Below are positions 16,738-24,194 of a stretch of DNA of 64,000 bases, in pieces. The stretch is from Streptomyces resistomycificus (GTDB taxonomy: Bacteria; Actinomycetota; Actinomycetes; Streptomycetales; Streptomycetaceae). The notes under the pieces were generated by a model that worked only from the letters and a program-made list of their open reading frames with translations, had not been told where the DNA came from and made no database searches. Numbering within the stretch: the first letter of the stretch is position 1; every line of letters starts with the position of its first letter. Made by a program: the position numbers and the translations under genes. Location: NCBI RefSeq assembly GCF_001514265.1, contig NZ_KQ949004.1:121323-185322 (forward strand), in the 5' to 3' direction.

Positions 16738-17511
16738 ATGGTGGAAGCCGTGCAGGATGCGGGAGTGGTGGTCACCGGAGCGGGGGGCGGTATCGGAGCC
16801 GCGCTGGCCCGCCGCTTCGCGGCCCAGGGAGCCCGGGTCGTCGTCAACGACCTGGACGCCGACCGGGCCAAGGCGGTCGCCGAGGAGATCGGCGGCATCG
16901 CCGTCCCGGGCGACGCCTCGGCGATCGTCGCCGAGGCCCGCGAGGCACTCGGCGGCACGGTCGACGTCTACTGCGCCAACGCGGGCGTCGCCTTCGAGGG
17001 CGCGGACCTGGACGGGCCGTTCGACGAGCGGCCCTGGGCGCTGTCCTGGGACGTCAACGTCATGGCGCACGTCCGCGCGGCCCACGAACTGCTGCCGGCC
17101 TGGCTGGAGCGCGGCAGCGGCCGCTTCGTCTCCACCGTCTCGGCCGCCGGACTGCTCACCATGATCGGGGCCGCGCCCTACAGCGTCACCAAGCACGGGG
17201 CCTACGCCTTCGCCGAGTGGCTGTCGCTCACGTACCGCCACCGCGGTCTCAAGGTCCACGCGATCTGTCCGCAGGGCGTGCGCACCGACATGCTGGCCGC
17301 CACCGGCAGCGCGGGCGACCTGGTGCTCCAGCCCACCGCGATCGCCCCGGAGGAGGTGGCGGACGCCCTCGTGAAGGGCATCGAGGAGGACCGCTTCCTG
17401 ATCCTGCCGCACCCCGAGGTCGCCGCGTACTACCAGGCCAGGTCCGCGGAGCCGGACCGCTGGCTGACGAACATGAACCACCTCCAGCAGAAGTGGGAGG
17501 CGACGCCGTGA
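16738..17511 (+). CDS. SDR-family NAD(P)-dependent dehydrogenase
   Basis: 257-residue classical short-chain dehydrogenase. TGAGGGIG binds the dinucleotide, NAG is the structural motif, and Ser135-Tyr148-Lys152 (PYSVTKHG) is the catalytic set. The acidic residues ending strand 2 (VVNDLD) favour NAD over NADP. AAGGAG precedes the ATG. It is translationally coupled to the acyl-CoA ligase through a GTGA overlap. In this context it probably oxidises or reduces a hydroxy-/oxoacyl-CoA intermediate, comparable to LvaD of the Pseudomonas levulinate pathway (analogy, not shown). Confidence 0.88.
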   Translation: MVEAVQDAGVVVTGAGGGIGAALARRFAAQGARVVVNDLDADRAKAVAEEIGGIAVPGDASAIVAEAREALGGTVDVYCANAGVAFEGADLDGPFDERPWALSWDVNVMAHVRAAHELLPAWLERGSGRFVSTVSAAGLLTMIGAAPYSVTKHGAYAFAEWLSLTYRHRGLKVHAICPQGVRTDMLAATGSAGDLVLQPTAIAPEEVADALVKGIEEDRFLILPHPEVAAYYQARSAEPDRWLTNMNHLQQKWEATP

Positions 17512-19172
17512 CCTCCCCCTACGCGGCCAAGCCCTGGCTCGCCCTGCTCGACGACGCCCAGCGCGCCCCCGTCGATCCGCCCGACTCCCTAGTCCACGCG
17601 CTGCGCCGGGCCGTGGCCGAGACGCCCGACCGCGCCTTCCTCGCCTACTTCGACGGCCGCCTCACCTACCGCGAGGTCGACGAGCTGAGCGACTCCGTCG
17701 CCGGTCACCTCGCCGCCCGCGGCCTGGAGCGCGGCGACCGGGTGGCGATCCTGCTGCAGAACTCGCCGCACTTCGTGGTCGCCCTGCTCGGGGCCTGGAA
17801 GGCGGGCGCGACCGTGGTGCCCGTCAACCCCATGTACAAGTCGGGGGAGGTCGGCCACGTCCTGCGGGACGGCGAGGTGACGGCGCTGGTCTGCTCGGAC
17901 CGGGCCTGGGAGTCGTATCTGCGCGACACGGCCGCCGACTCGTCCGTACGGATCGTGCTGACCGGATGCGAGCTGGACTTCCAGACCCGCCAGGACGCGC
18001 GCGTGCTGACCTTCGAGCGGCTTCCGCAGGCCTGTGACGCCGACGACCTCACGGCCGTCGCGCGCGCCGGCCACAAGGCGCCCGACGGCCGCGACCCCGG
18101 GGCCCCGGACATCGCGCTGATCAGCTACACCTCGGGCACCAGCGGCACCCCCAAGGGCGCCACCAACACGCACGCCAACATCATGTACAACGCCGAGCGG
18201 CAGCGGACCGGCCTGGGTCTGCCCGAGGCACCCGTCTACTTCGCGCTGGCGCCGCTGTTCCACATCACCGGCATGGTCTGCCAGCTGGGCGCGTGCCTGA
18301 ACAGCGCGGGCACGCTCGTCCTGGCGTACCGCTTCGAGGCCGGGGTCGTCCTGGACGCCTTCGCCGAACACCGGCCGCACTACACCGTCGGCCCCTCGAC
18401 CGCCTTCATGGCCCTGGCCGCCCACCCCGGCGTCACCCCGGAGCACTTCGCGTCCTTCGTGAACATCTCCTCGGGCGGCGCACCCCTGCCGCCCGCCCTG
18501 GTGGAGAAGTTCCGGGCCGGCTTCGGACCGTACATCCGCAACGGCTACGGGCTCACCGAGTGCACCGCCCCCTGCGCCTCCGTGCCGCCCGCGCTGGAGG
18601 CGCCCGTCGACCCGGTCTCCGGGACGCTCGCCGTGGGCGCGCCCGGCCCCGACACGGTCGTACGGATCGTCGACGACCAGGGCGCCGAGGTGCCCTTCGG
18701 CGAGCAGGGCGAGATCCTCGTGCGAGGGCCCCAGGTCGTCCCCGGCTACTGGCGGCGGCCCGACGCCACCGCCGAGACCTTCCCGGACGGGGAGCTGCGC
18801 ACCGGCGACATCGGCTTCATGGACCCGCAGGGCTGGCTGTACGTCGTAGACCGCAAGAAGGACATGATCAACGCGTCCGGCTTCAAGGTGTGGCCGCGCG
18901 AGGTCGAGGACGTGCTCTACACCCATCCCGCGGTGCGCGAGGCGGCCGTCGTGGGGGTACCGGATGGGTACCGCGGGGAGACCGTCAAGGCGTACATCAG
19001 CCTCCGTCCGGGTGCCGAAACCGACCCCGACGCACTCGCCGCGTACTGCAGGGAGAGACTGGCCGCCTACAAGTACCCGCGCCAGGTGGAGATCCTGCCC
19101 GACCTGCCGAAGACGGCAAGTGGGAAGATCCTGCGGCGGGAACTGCGTTCCCGGACGCTCGACACGGAGTAG
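17508..19172 (+). CDS. Long/medium-chain acyl-CoA synthetase (AMP-forming)
   Basis: 554-residue ANL-family ligase that activates a carboxylic acid to its CoA thioester through an acyl-adenylate. Marks: P-loop SYTSGTSGTPKGA, NGYGLTECTAP, the hinge region GWLYVVDRKKDMINASGFKV, and the C-terminal lysine in KTASGKILRREL. The GTG start overlaps the SDR stop by four bases, so the two are co-translated. The order ligase + SDR + TetR, together with the shared promoter box, makes this the entry step of the catabolic route. Confidence 0.9.
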   Translation: MTSPYAAKPWLALLDDAQRAPVDPPDSLVHALRRAVAETPDRAFLAYFDGRLTYREVDELSDSVAGHLAARGLERGDRVAILLQNSPHFVVALLGAWKAGATVVPVNPMYKSGEVGHVLRDGEVTALVCSDRAWESYLRDTAADSSVRIVLTGCELDFQTRQDARVLTFERLPQACDADDLTAVARAGHKAPDGRDPGAPDIALISYTSGTSGTPKGATNTHANIMYNAERQRTGLGLPEAPVYFALAPLFHITGMVCQLGACLNSAGTLVLAYRFEAGVVLDAFAEHRPHYTVGPSTAFMALAAHPGVTPEHFASFVNISSGGAPLPPALVEKFRAGFGPYIRNGYGLTECTAPCASVPPALEAPVDPVSGTLAVGAPGPDTVVRIVDDQGAEVPFGEQGEILVRGPQVVPGYWRRPDATAETFPDGELRTGDIGFMDPQGWLYVVDRKKDMINASGFKVWPREVEDVLYTHPAVREAAVVGVPDGYRGETVKAYISLRPGAETDPDALAAYCRERLAAYKYPRQVEILPDLPKTASGKILRRELRSRTLDTE

Positions 19173-19187
19173 CAATCGGAAAGGCAG

Positions 19188-19790
19188 GTGGCGGCAGTGC
19201 CCAGGACGATGGACGGTGACGGGACACCTGTGCCGCAGCGGCTCCTTGCCGCCGCCACCCGGCTCTTCGCCGAGCGGGGCTACGACCGCACCTCGGTGCA
19301 GGAGATCGTCGAGGCGGCGGGCGTCACCAAGGGTGCCCTCTACCACTACTTCGGCTCCAAGGACGACCTCCTGCACGAGGTGTACGCGCGCGTGCTGCGC
19401 GTCCAGCAGGAGAGACTCGACGCGTTCGCGAACGCCGACGAGCCGATCGAGAAACGCCTCAGGGGCGCGGCGGCCGACGTCGTCGTCACCACCATCGACA
19501 ACCTCGACGACGCGTCGATCTTCTTCCGCTCGATGCACCACCTGAGCCCCGAGAAGCACAAGCAGGTGCGTGCCGAACGCCGGCGCTACCACGAACGCTT
19601 CCGCGCGCTCGTCGAGGAGGGCCAGCGGACCGGCGTCTTCTCCAAGGCGACCCCCGCCGACCTGGTCGTGGACTACCACTTCGGCTCCGTCCACCACCTG
19701 TCGACCTGGTACCGGCCCGACGGGCCGATGAGCCCGCAGGAGGTCGCCGACCACCTCGCGGACCTGCTGCTGCGGGCGCTGCGGCCGTAA
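19188..19790 (+). CDS. TetR-family repressor of the shared-box regulon
   Basis: 200 residues. The helix-turn-helix (TSVQEIVEAAGVTKGALYHY with FGSKDDLLHEV) is standard; the C-terminal domain resembles those of the KstR2 type that bind CoA esters. It is third in the operon, 15 bp after the ligase stop. GTG 19188 follows GGAAAGG; a second GTG at 19197 is equally possible. It is the only TetR gene inside the set of units carrying the ATACCGACCGGT box, so it is inferred to repress them and itself. Confidence 0.82.
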   Translation: MAAVPRTMDGDGTPVPQRLLAAATRLFAERGYDRTSVQEIVEAAGVTKGALYHYFGSKDDLLHEVYARVLRVQQERLDAFANADEPIEKRLRGAAADVVVTTIDNLDDASIFFRSMHHLSPEKHKQVRAERRRYHERFRALVEEGQRTGVFSKATPADLVVDYHFGSVHHLSTWYRPDGPMSPQEVADHLADLLLRALRP

Positions 19791-19795
19791 CGCGC

Positions 19796-19838
19796 ACGCG
19801 TGTGGGGCGGCTGCCACCGGCAGCCGCCCCACACGCGT
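19796..19838. terminator. Perfect 20-bp hairpin between convergent operons
   Basis: Arms 19796-19815 and 19819-19838 are perfect reverse complements with a 3-base loop (ACC), lying between the TetR stop (19790) and the dehydrogenase stop (19843). It should terminate both strands and is one of the strongest inverted repeats in the window. Confidence 0.85.
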
Positions 19839-19842
19839 CACC

Positions 19843-21066
19843 TCACAGGTACTTCTTCAGCTCCCGGCGTGCCAGCGACCGCTGGTGCACCTCGTCCGGA
19901 CCGTCGGCGATCATCAGGGTCCGGGCGCCGGCGTACAGCTCGGCCAGGGGGAAGTCCTGGCTGACGCCGCCCGCGCCGTGCAGCTGGATGGCCCTGTCGA
20001 TGATGTCGACGACCGCACGGGGCGTGGCGATCTTGATGGCCTGGATCTCCGCGTGGGCACCCCGGTTGCCGACCGTGTCCATCAGCCAGGCCGTCTTCAG
20101 GACCAGCAGCCGCAGCTGCTCGACGGTGACCCGCGCGTCGGCGATCCAGTTGTGGACGACGCCCTGCTGCGCCAGCGCCTTGCCGAAGGCGTCGCGGGAC
20201 ACCGCCCGCCGGCACATCAGCTCGATCGCCCGCTCCGCCATGCCGATCAGCCGCATGCAGTGGTGGATGCGGCCGGGACCGAGGCGGGCCTGCGCGATGG
20301 CGAAACCGCCGCCCTCCTCGCCGACCAGGTTGGTCACCGGCACGCGCGCGTGGTCGAAGACCACCTCGGCGTGACCGCCGTGGGAGTGGTCCTCGTAGCC
20401 GAAGACCCGCATGGCCCGCTTCACCGTCACGCCGGGCGTGTCGCGGGGGACCAGCACCATGGACTGCTGGCGGCGGATGTCGTCCCCGTCCGGGTCCGTC
20501 TTGCCCATCACGATGAAGATTTTGCAGTCCGGGTTCATCGCCCCGGAGATGTACCACTTGCGGCCCGTGATGACGTACTCGTCCGTGCCGTCGGAGGCTC
20601 GCTCGATGTGCGTGGTGATGTTGGTGGCGTCCGAGGAGGCCACCTCCGGCTCGGTCATCGCGAACGCCGAACGGATCTCACCGGCCAGGAGCGGCTCGAG
20701 CCACTGCTTCTTCTGCTGCTCGTCCCCGAACTGCGTCAGCACCTCCATGTTGCCGGTGTCGGGAGCCGCGCAGTTCAGCGCGGTGGGCGCCAGCTGCGGG
20801 GAGCGGCCGGTGATCTCGGCGAGCGGGGCGTACTGGAGGTTGGTGAGTCCGGCGCCGTACTCGGTGTCGGGCAGGAAGAGGTTCCACAGGCCCTGCCGGC
20901 GTGCCTCGGCCTTCAGCTCCTCGACCACCGCCGGGATGTCCCACGGCGAGGCCAGCCGGGCGCGCTGTTCCTCCGCCACGGCCTCGGCCGGGTAGACGTA
21001 CTCGTCCATGAAGGCGAGCAGCTTGGCGCGCAGCTCCTCGGTGCGTGCGTCGAACGCGAAGTCCAT
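19843..21066 (-). CDS. ACAD10/11-like acyl-CoA dehydrogenase
   Basis: 407 residues with the acyl-CoA dehydrogenase fold: helical N-domain, FAMTEPEVASSDATNI in place of the usual FAD loop, beta domain VFGYEDHSHGGHAEVVF, and C-terminal QLHGAGGVSQDFPLAELY. The segment DGPDEVHQRSLAR replaces the YEGT-type base loop, as in the ACAD10/ACAD11 branch. AGGAAGG precedes the ATG, only 6 bp after the phosphotransferase gene. In animals the two activities are fused and process 4-hydroxy acids. The operon is on the regulon of the box at 22202. Confidence 0.88.
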   Translation of the reverse strand: MDFAFDARTEELRAKLLAFMDEYVYPAEAVAEEQRARLASPWDIPAVVEELKAEARRQGLWNLFLPDTEYGAGLTNLQYAPLAEITGRSPQLAPTALNCAAPDTGNMEVLTQFGDEQQKKQWLEPLLAGEIRSAFAMTEPEVASSDATNITTHIERASDGTDEYVITGRKWYISGAMNPDCKIFIVMGKTDPDGDDIRRQQSMVLVPRDTPGVTVKRAMRVFGYEDHSHGGHAEVVFDHARVPVTNLVGEEGGGFAIAQARLGPGRIHHCMRLIGMAERAIELMCRRAVSRDAFGKALAQQGVVHNWIADARVTVEQLRLLVLKTAWLMDTVGNRGAHAEIQAIKIATPRAVVDIIDRAIQLHGAGGVSQDFPLAELYAGARTLMIADGPDEVHQRSLARRELKKYL

Positions 21067-21072
21067 GTTCTG

Positions 21073-22095
21073 TCAGCCTTCCTGAAGAGTGGTCAGGCCG
21101 TGCCCGATGAAGACGGGGACCAGGTCACCGATGCGGTCGAAGCCCTGGCCGACGGTCTGGCCCAGGGTGTAGCGGTAGTGGATGCCCTCCAGGATCACGG
21201 CGAGCTTGAACCACGCGAACGCCGTGTACCAGGAGACCGCGGAGACATCGCGTCCCGAGCGGCTCGCGTACCGCTCGATCAGCTCGGCGGGGGAGGGGTG
21301 CCCCGCCGCCTCGGCGGTGGTGGACACGGGGGAGTCGGTCATGCCGAGCGGCATGCTGTACATCACCAGCAGACCCAGGTCGGTGAGGGGGTCGCCGAGG
21401 GTCGACATCTCCCAGTCGAGGATCGCCTTGATCTTGTCGTCTTCGCCGATCAGGACGTTGTCGAGCCGGTAGTCACCGTGCACCACGGCCGGGGCGGGGG
21501 AGTGCGGCAGCTGCCGGCCGAGCGCGGCGTGCAGCTCGTCGATGCCGGCCAGCTCGCGGTTGCGGGAGGCGTCCAGCTGCTTGCCCCAGCGCCGCAACTG
21601 CCGGTCCAGGAAGCCCTCCGGGCGGCCGAAGTCGCCGAGTCCCACCTCGGCGGGGTCCACCGCGTGCAGCTCCACCAGCGTGTCCACCAGGGACAGCACG
21701 GCGCCCCGGGTGCGCTCCGGGCCGAGCGGGGCGAGCTGGTCCGCCGTGCGGTACGGCGTCCCGTCCACGAACTCCATGACGTAGAAGGACGACCCGAGCA
21801 CCTCCTCGTCCTCGCACAGCAGCACCGGACGCGGCACCGGCACGTTCGTCGGGTGCAGGGCGCTGATCACCCGGTGCTCGCGCCGCATGTCGTGCGCGGT
21901 GGCCAGGACGTGCCCCAGCGGAGGGCGTCTGACGACCCACTTCGAGGTGCCGTCGGTGACCGCGTAGGTGAGGTTCGACCGTCCGCCCTCGATCAGCCGG
22001 CCGCTGAGGGGGCCGTGCACCAGGCCGGGCCGCTCACGGTCGAGCAGGCCGCGCAGCCGGTCGAGATCGAGTCCGGGCGGATGGTCGGGGCTCAT
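21073..22095 (-). CDS. APH-fold phosphotransferase (ACAD10/11 kinase domain homologue)
   Basis: 340 residues of the aminoglycoside-phosphotransferase/choline-kinase fold. The catalytic loop HGDYRLDNVL and the metal-binding ILDWEMSTLGDP are intact, and the N-lobe has VVRRPP with Lys/Arg for ATP. This branch phosphorylates the hydroxyl of 4-hydroxyacyl-CoA in ACAD11-type and Lva-type pathways (known from animals and Pseudomonas), not antibiotics. AAGGAG precedes the ATG. It leads the operon, followed by the dehydrogenase. Confidence 0.85.
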   Translation of the reverse strand: MSPDHPPGLDLDRLRGLLDRERPGLVHGPLSGRLIEGGRSNLTYAVTDGTSKWVVRRPPLGHVLATAHDMRREHRVISALHPTNVPVPRPVLLCEDEEVLGSSFYVMEFVDGTPYRTADQLAPLGPERTRGAVLSLVDTLVELHAVDPAEVGLGDFGRPEGFLDRQLRRWGKQLDASRNRELAGIDELHAALGRQLPHSPAPAVVHGDYRLDNVLIGEDDKIKAILDWEMSTLGDPLTDLGLLVMYSMPLGMTDSPVSTTAEAAGHPSPAELIERYASRSGRDVSAVSWYTAFAWFKLAVILEGIHYRYTLGQTVGQGFDRIGDLVPVFIGHGLTTLQEG

Positions 22096-22108
22096 CGAGG
22101 CTCCTTAC

Positions 22109-22169
22109 GTGTGCGGGTGCGTGCGCGTGCGTTCGCGTGCGCAGGCGGGTGTGCGTGCGCATGTGCGCG
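22109..22169. repeat. Alternating purine-pyrimidine (GTGC) tract
   Basis: A 61-bp GT/GC-rich tract in the leader of the phosphotransferase operon, between its promoter box and the ribosome site. It includes a 21-nt strictly alternating run (22149-22169) and another of about 16 nt near 22118. Such sequence can adopt Z-DNA under negative supercoiling. Confidence 0.6.
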
Positions 22170-22201
22170 GGTCCACGGGTGTGAACCGGACCTGACCAAT
22201 G

Positions 22202-22219
22202 ATGCCGACCGGTCGGTAT
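22202..22219 (-). promoter_or_regulatory. Shared TetR operator in front of the phosphotransferase operon
   Basis: Read on the minus strand the box is ATACCGACCGGTCGGCAT, a near-perfect palindrome (16 of 18 symmetric). It is the third copy of the box found at 114-131 and 16679-16696, and the most symmetric. It lies 106 bp upstream of the start codon. Confidence 0.7.
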
Positions 22220-22262
22220 GTCGTCCAGAGCGGGGGGCGAACGTGATCGGGGCCACCATAGG

Positions 22263-22300
22263 CCGACAGCTCCCCGCCCGTGGGGGCGGGGAGCTGTCGG
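22263..22300 (-). terminator. 17-bp perfect hairpin downstream of the His-rich gene
   Basis: Arms 22263-22279 and 22284-22300 pair perfectly around the loop GTGG. It lies 77 bp past the stop of the minus-strand His-rich gene and upstream of the next minus-strand promoter, so it insulates the two units. TTTT follows on the plus strand. Confidence 0.75.
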
Positions 22301-22376
22301 AAGGCGTTTTCCGGTCATGCGCCGACGGGGCCGCTACGGCCCCTGGGTGCAGCTCGGGCCGTTCGGGCCCTTCCGG

Positions 22377-22673
22377 TCAGTGGTCGTCCCAGTGGCCTTC
22401 GTGCTCGGCGTGCCGGTGGCCGTCGTGGAGGTAGTCGACGTGGTCGCCGTGCAGGACGCTGGCGTGGCCGCAGTCCTGTCCGTGCCGGTGGTCGTGCCCC
22501 TCGTGCGACACGTGCCCGTCGGCTTCGCACTCGTCCCAGTGGCCGCTGTGTTCGCGGTGCATGTGCCCGTCGTGCGCGTAGTCGACGTGGTCGCCGTGCG
22601 GCACCTCGGTGTGGCCGCAGTCAGGGCCGTGCGCGTGCGAGTGGGCGGTGTGTTCCTGGTGGAGGGTGGTCAT
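22377..22673 (-). CDS. His-rich, internally duplicated metal-binding mini-protein
   Basis: 98 residues, about a quarter histidine, plus many Asp/Glu. Two tandem copies of a unit of about 34 residues can be aligned: the first begins GPDCGHTEVPHGDHVDY and ends HSGHWDEC, the second begins GQDCGHASVLHGDHVDY and ends HEGHWDDH. Each has one conserved CGH and HGDHVDY, suggesting zinc, nickel or copper binding. No signal peptide or membrane segment. AAGGTGAG lies upstream of the ATG. A function in metal storage or buffering is inferred; no named family was recognised. Confidence 0.75.
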   Translation of the reverse strand: MTTLHQEHTAHSHAHGPDCGHTEVPHGDHVDYAHDGHMHREHSGHWDECEADGHVSHEGHDHRHGQDCGHASVLHGDHVDYLHDGHRHAEHEGHWDDH

Positions 22674-22734
22674 GGTGCTCACCTTCGGAGGTGCGGGTGA
22701 TGACGTCGGACAGGCTGCCACGCGAACGCCGTAT

Positions 22735-22750
22735 GTCGGACGATTCCGAC
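22735..22750. promoter_or_regulatory. Inverted repeat GTCGGA-CGAT-TCCGAC upstream of the His-rich gene
   Basis: A perfect 6-4-6 repeat about 60 bp upstream of the His-rich start codon, where an operator would sit. It does not match the Zur, Nur or Fur boxes I know, so the binding protein is unknown. Confidence 0.35.
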
Positions 22751-22899
22751 CTGTGTGGCGTTCGGGTACCCCTGTGGGGCGGGCCCATGAGCCCGCCACC
22801 TCGACGTTAGGACGACACCGCCGGGTTCGCCCACCAAGAGCTGCCCAAGGTCGCCTACGGAGTTCCGCGAGCTCCCTAGGGCGGGCCTCGACGCGGAGT

Positions 22900-23317
22900 G
22901 CCCGGACCGTGCGCTGACCGGTCCGGCGATCCGCGTCTGCGCCGGGGCCTTCGCCTGGGCATGCGGCGGGCCCCCGCCGGAGTTCCGCCTAGCCTGCGCC
23001 AGCCCTCACCGGCTTTCCGCCTGGGCCTGCGCAGGGCCGTCCGGCCGGGCCGTCCGCTGGCCCGGCCTCCCATGCCACCGGCTCGCCCCCACAGGCCTTC
23101 CACCTAAGGCCTGCGCCAGCCCTCACCGGCTTTCCGCCTGGGCCTGCGCCGGACCGTTCGGCCTGGTCGTCCACCGGCTCGCCCAGCCGGCTTTCCGCCT
23201 GGGCGTGCGCCGGGCCACTGACTCGCGACCCTCGGGCCGCTGGCTCGCCCTCCCAGGCAACTGGCTCGCCCGCCTCCCGGCGCGGGATCCAGAGCCCCTG
23301 GGCCGCCGGTGCCGTCC
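22900..23317. repeat. Non-coding degenerate repeat region
   Basis: No gene is supported here. A 41-bp segment is repeated exactly at 22992-23032 and 23109-23149 (offset 117 bp), and its core CCGGCTTTCCGCCTGGGC returns at about 23187-23204. Related fragments (GGCTCGCCC, CCGCCTGGGC) fill the rest. The region lies between the His-rich gene promoter and the end of a DUF202 gene and looks like expansion of a GC-rich repeat. Confidence 0.7.
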
Positions 23318-23318
23318 C

Positions 23319-23651
23319 CTAAAGCACCAGCGCCGCCCCACACACCGCCAGAGCCAGCGTGAGCAGTGCGCCCGCCGCCGCGTGGCGTGGGGTCAGGGCC
23401 TGTGGGCTGCTCGTGGCGGCGAGGGTGCGGATGCGGTGGTGGGAGATCAGGAGGAAGGCCAGCCAGAGACCACAGCACAGGGCGCAGACGAAGATCCCGG
23501 TCGCCGAGAGCCCGTTGTGCAGTGTGGCCTTCACGGCGAGTACGGCGGTGACGGTGCAGGCCAGCGTCGTGCGCCGCCAGGCGAGCCGGGTGCGCTCGGG
23601 CTGCAGTCCGGGGTCCCGGTCCGAGGCGTCCCGGGCCGCCGTCCCGCTCAC
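23319..23651 (-). CDS. DUF202 small membrane protein
   Basis: 110 residues with three hydrophobic segments and the DUF202 start ERTRLAWRRTTLACTVTAVL. Function of the family is unknown; members often occur in pairs, as here. The GTG start overlaps the stop of the upstream DUF202 gene (GTGA), so the two are translationally coupled and may form a hetero-oligomer. Confidence 0.8.
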   Translation of the reverse strand: MSGTAARDASDRDPGLQPERTRLAWRRTTLACTVTAVLAVKATLHNGLSATGIFVCALCCGLWLAFLLISHHRIRTLAATSSPQALTPRHAAAGALLTLALAVCGAALVL

Positions 23652-24040
23652 CCCTCCCACCCGACGAGCACCACGACGACCATCGCGACGGCCACCACCG
23701 CGACCGCGAGGCTCAGCAGCGCCGGGAACCGGGACACCGGCAGGTCCTCGCCCCGGCGCATGGCCCGCTCGCAGCGCACCCAGTGGTTGACCGCGCGCAG
23801 CGAGCACAGCACACCCGCCGCGAGCAGTGCGAGCGCGAGCCCCACCCGCCAGCCCCAGCGCAGGTCCGGCAGGAACTGGTCCACCGCGAAGCCGCCGCCG
23901 ATCAGCGCGAGCGCGGTGCGCAGCCAGGCCAGGAAGGTGCGCTCGTTCGCCAGCGAGAAGCGGTAGTCGGGTGTGCCGCCCTCCTGCCGGATCTCCTGGG
24001 GGGCGAACCACAGCCGGACGTTGCGTGCGAAACCGATCAC
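23648..24040 (-). CDS. YidH-like DUF202 membrane protein
   Basis: 130 residues. The conserved core SLANERTFLAWLRTALALIG begins about residue 27, preceded by a charged stretch with GGTPDYRF and followed by two more hydrophobic helices. The GTG at 24040 opens VIGFARNVRLWFAP; a longer start would have to cross a region without coding signs. It is the upstream member of a two-gene unit with the shorter DUF202 gene. Confidence 0.8.
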   Translation of the reverse strand: MIGFARNVRLWFAPQEIRQEGGTPDYRFSLANERTFLAWLRTALALIGGGFAVDQFLPDLRWGWRVGLALALLAAGVLCSLRAVNHWVRCERAMRRGEDLPVSRFPALLSLAVAVVAVAMVVVVLVGWEG

Positions 24041-24104
24041 GTCCAGGACCCTACCGGGGCCGCGGAGAGGACCGCTGTCGGTGCTCCCCGCTACGGTTCG
24101 GGCC

Positions 24105-24194
24105 ATGGACGTCCCCACGCCACTGGCCCGGTACGCCGAGCCGGGGTACGGCATCGCCCCGGCCGAGCGGCTGCTCGACCTGCCCGGGTTCTGA
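24105..24194 (+). CDS. Possible 29-codon ORF or gene remnant
   Basis: ATG at 24105 opens MDVPTPLARYAEPGYGIAPA and stops at TGA 24194. Its codons have the G/C-rich third positions of neighbouring genes, yet no ribosome site is evident and the frame ends early. Sequence to 24344 shows no other gene. It may be a micro-ORF or the 5' remnant of a longer gene broken by a frameshift. The remaining 24041-24344 gap holds only the promoter region of the DUF202 pair. Confidence 0.3.
   Translation: MDVPTPLARYAEPGYGIAPAERLLDLPGF

Noticed and set aside
13923..19172. A 5.2-kb continuous plus-strand open frame
   Set aside because: GC-rich sequence opens spurious frames. Only its last part (17508-19172) is the acyl-CoA ligase, with its own GTG start coupled to the SDR gene; the upstream part lies antisense to the hydrolase and DUF1343 genes.
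21073..22095. Aminoglycoside resistance gene
   Set aside because: It has the APH fold but pairs with an ACAD10/11-like dehydrogenase; the context indicates metabolic phosphorylation, not antibiotic modification.
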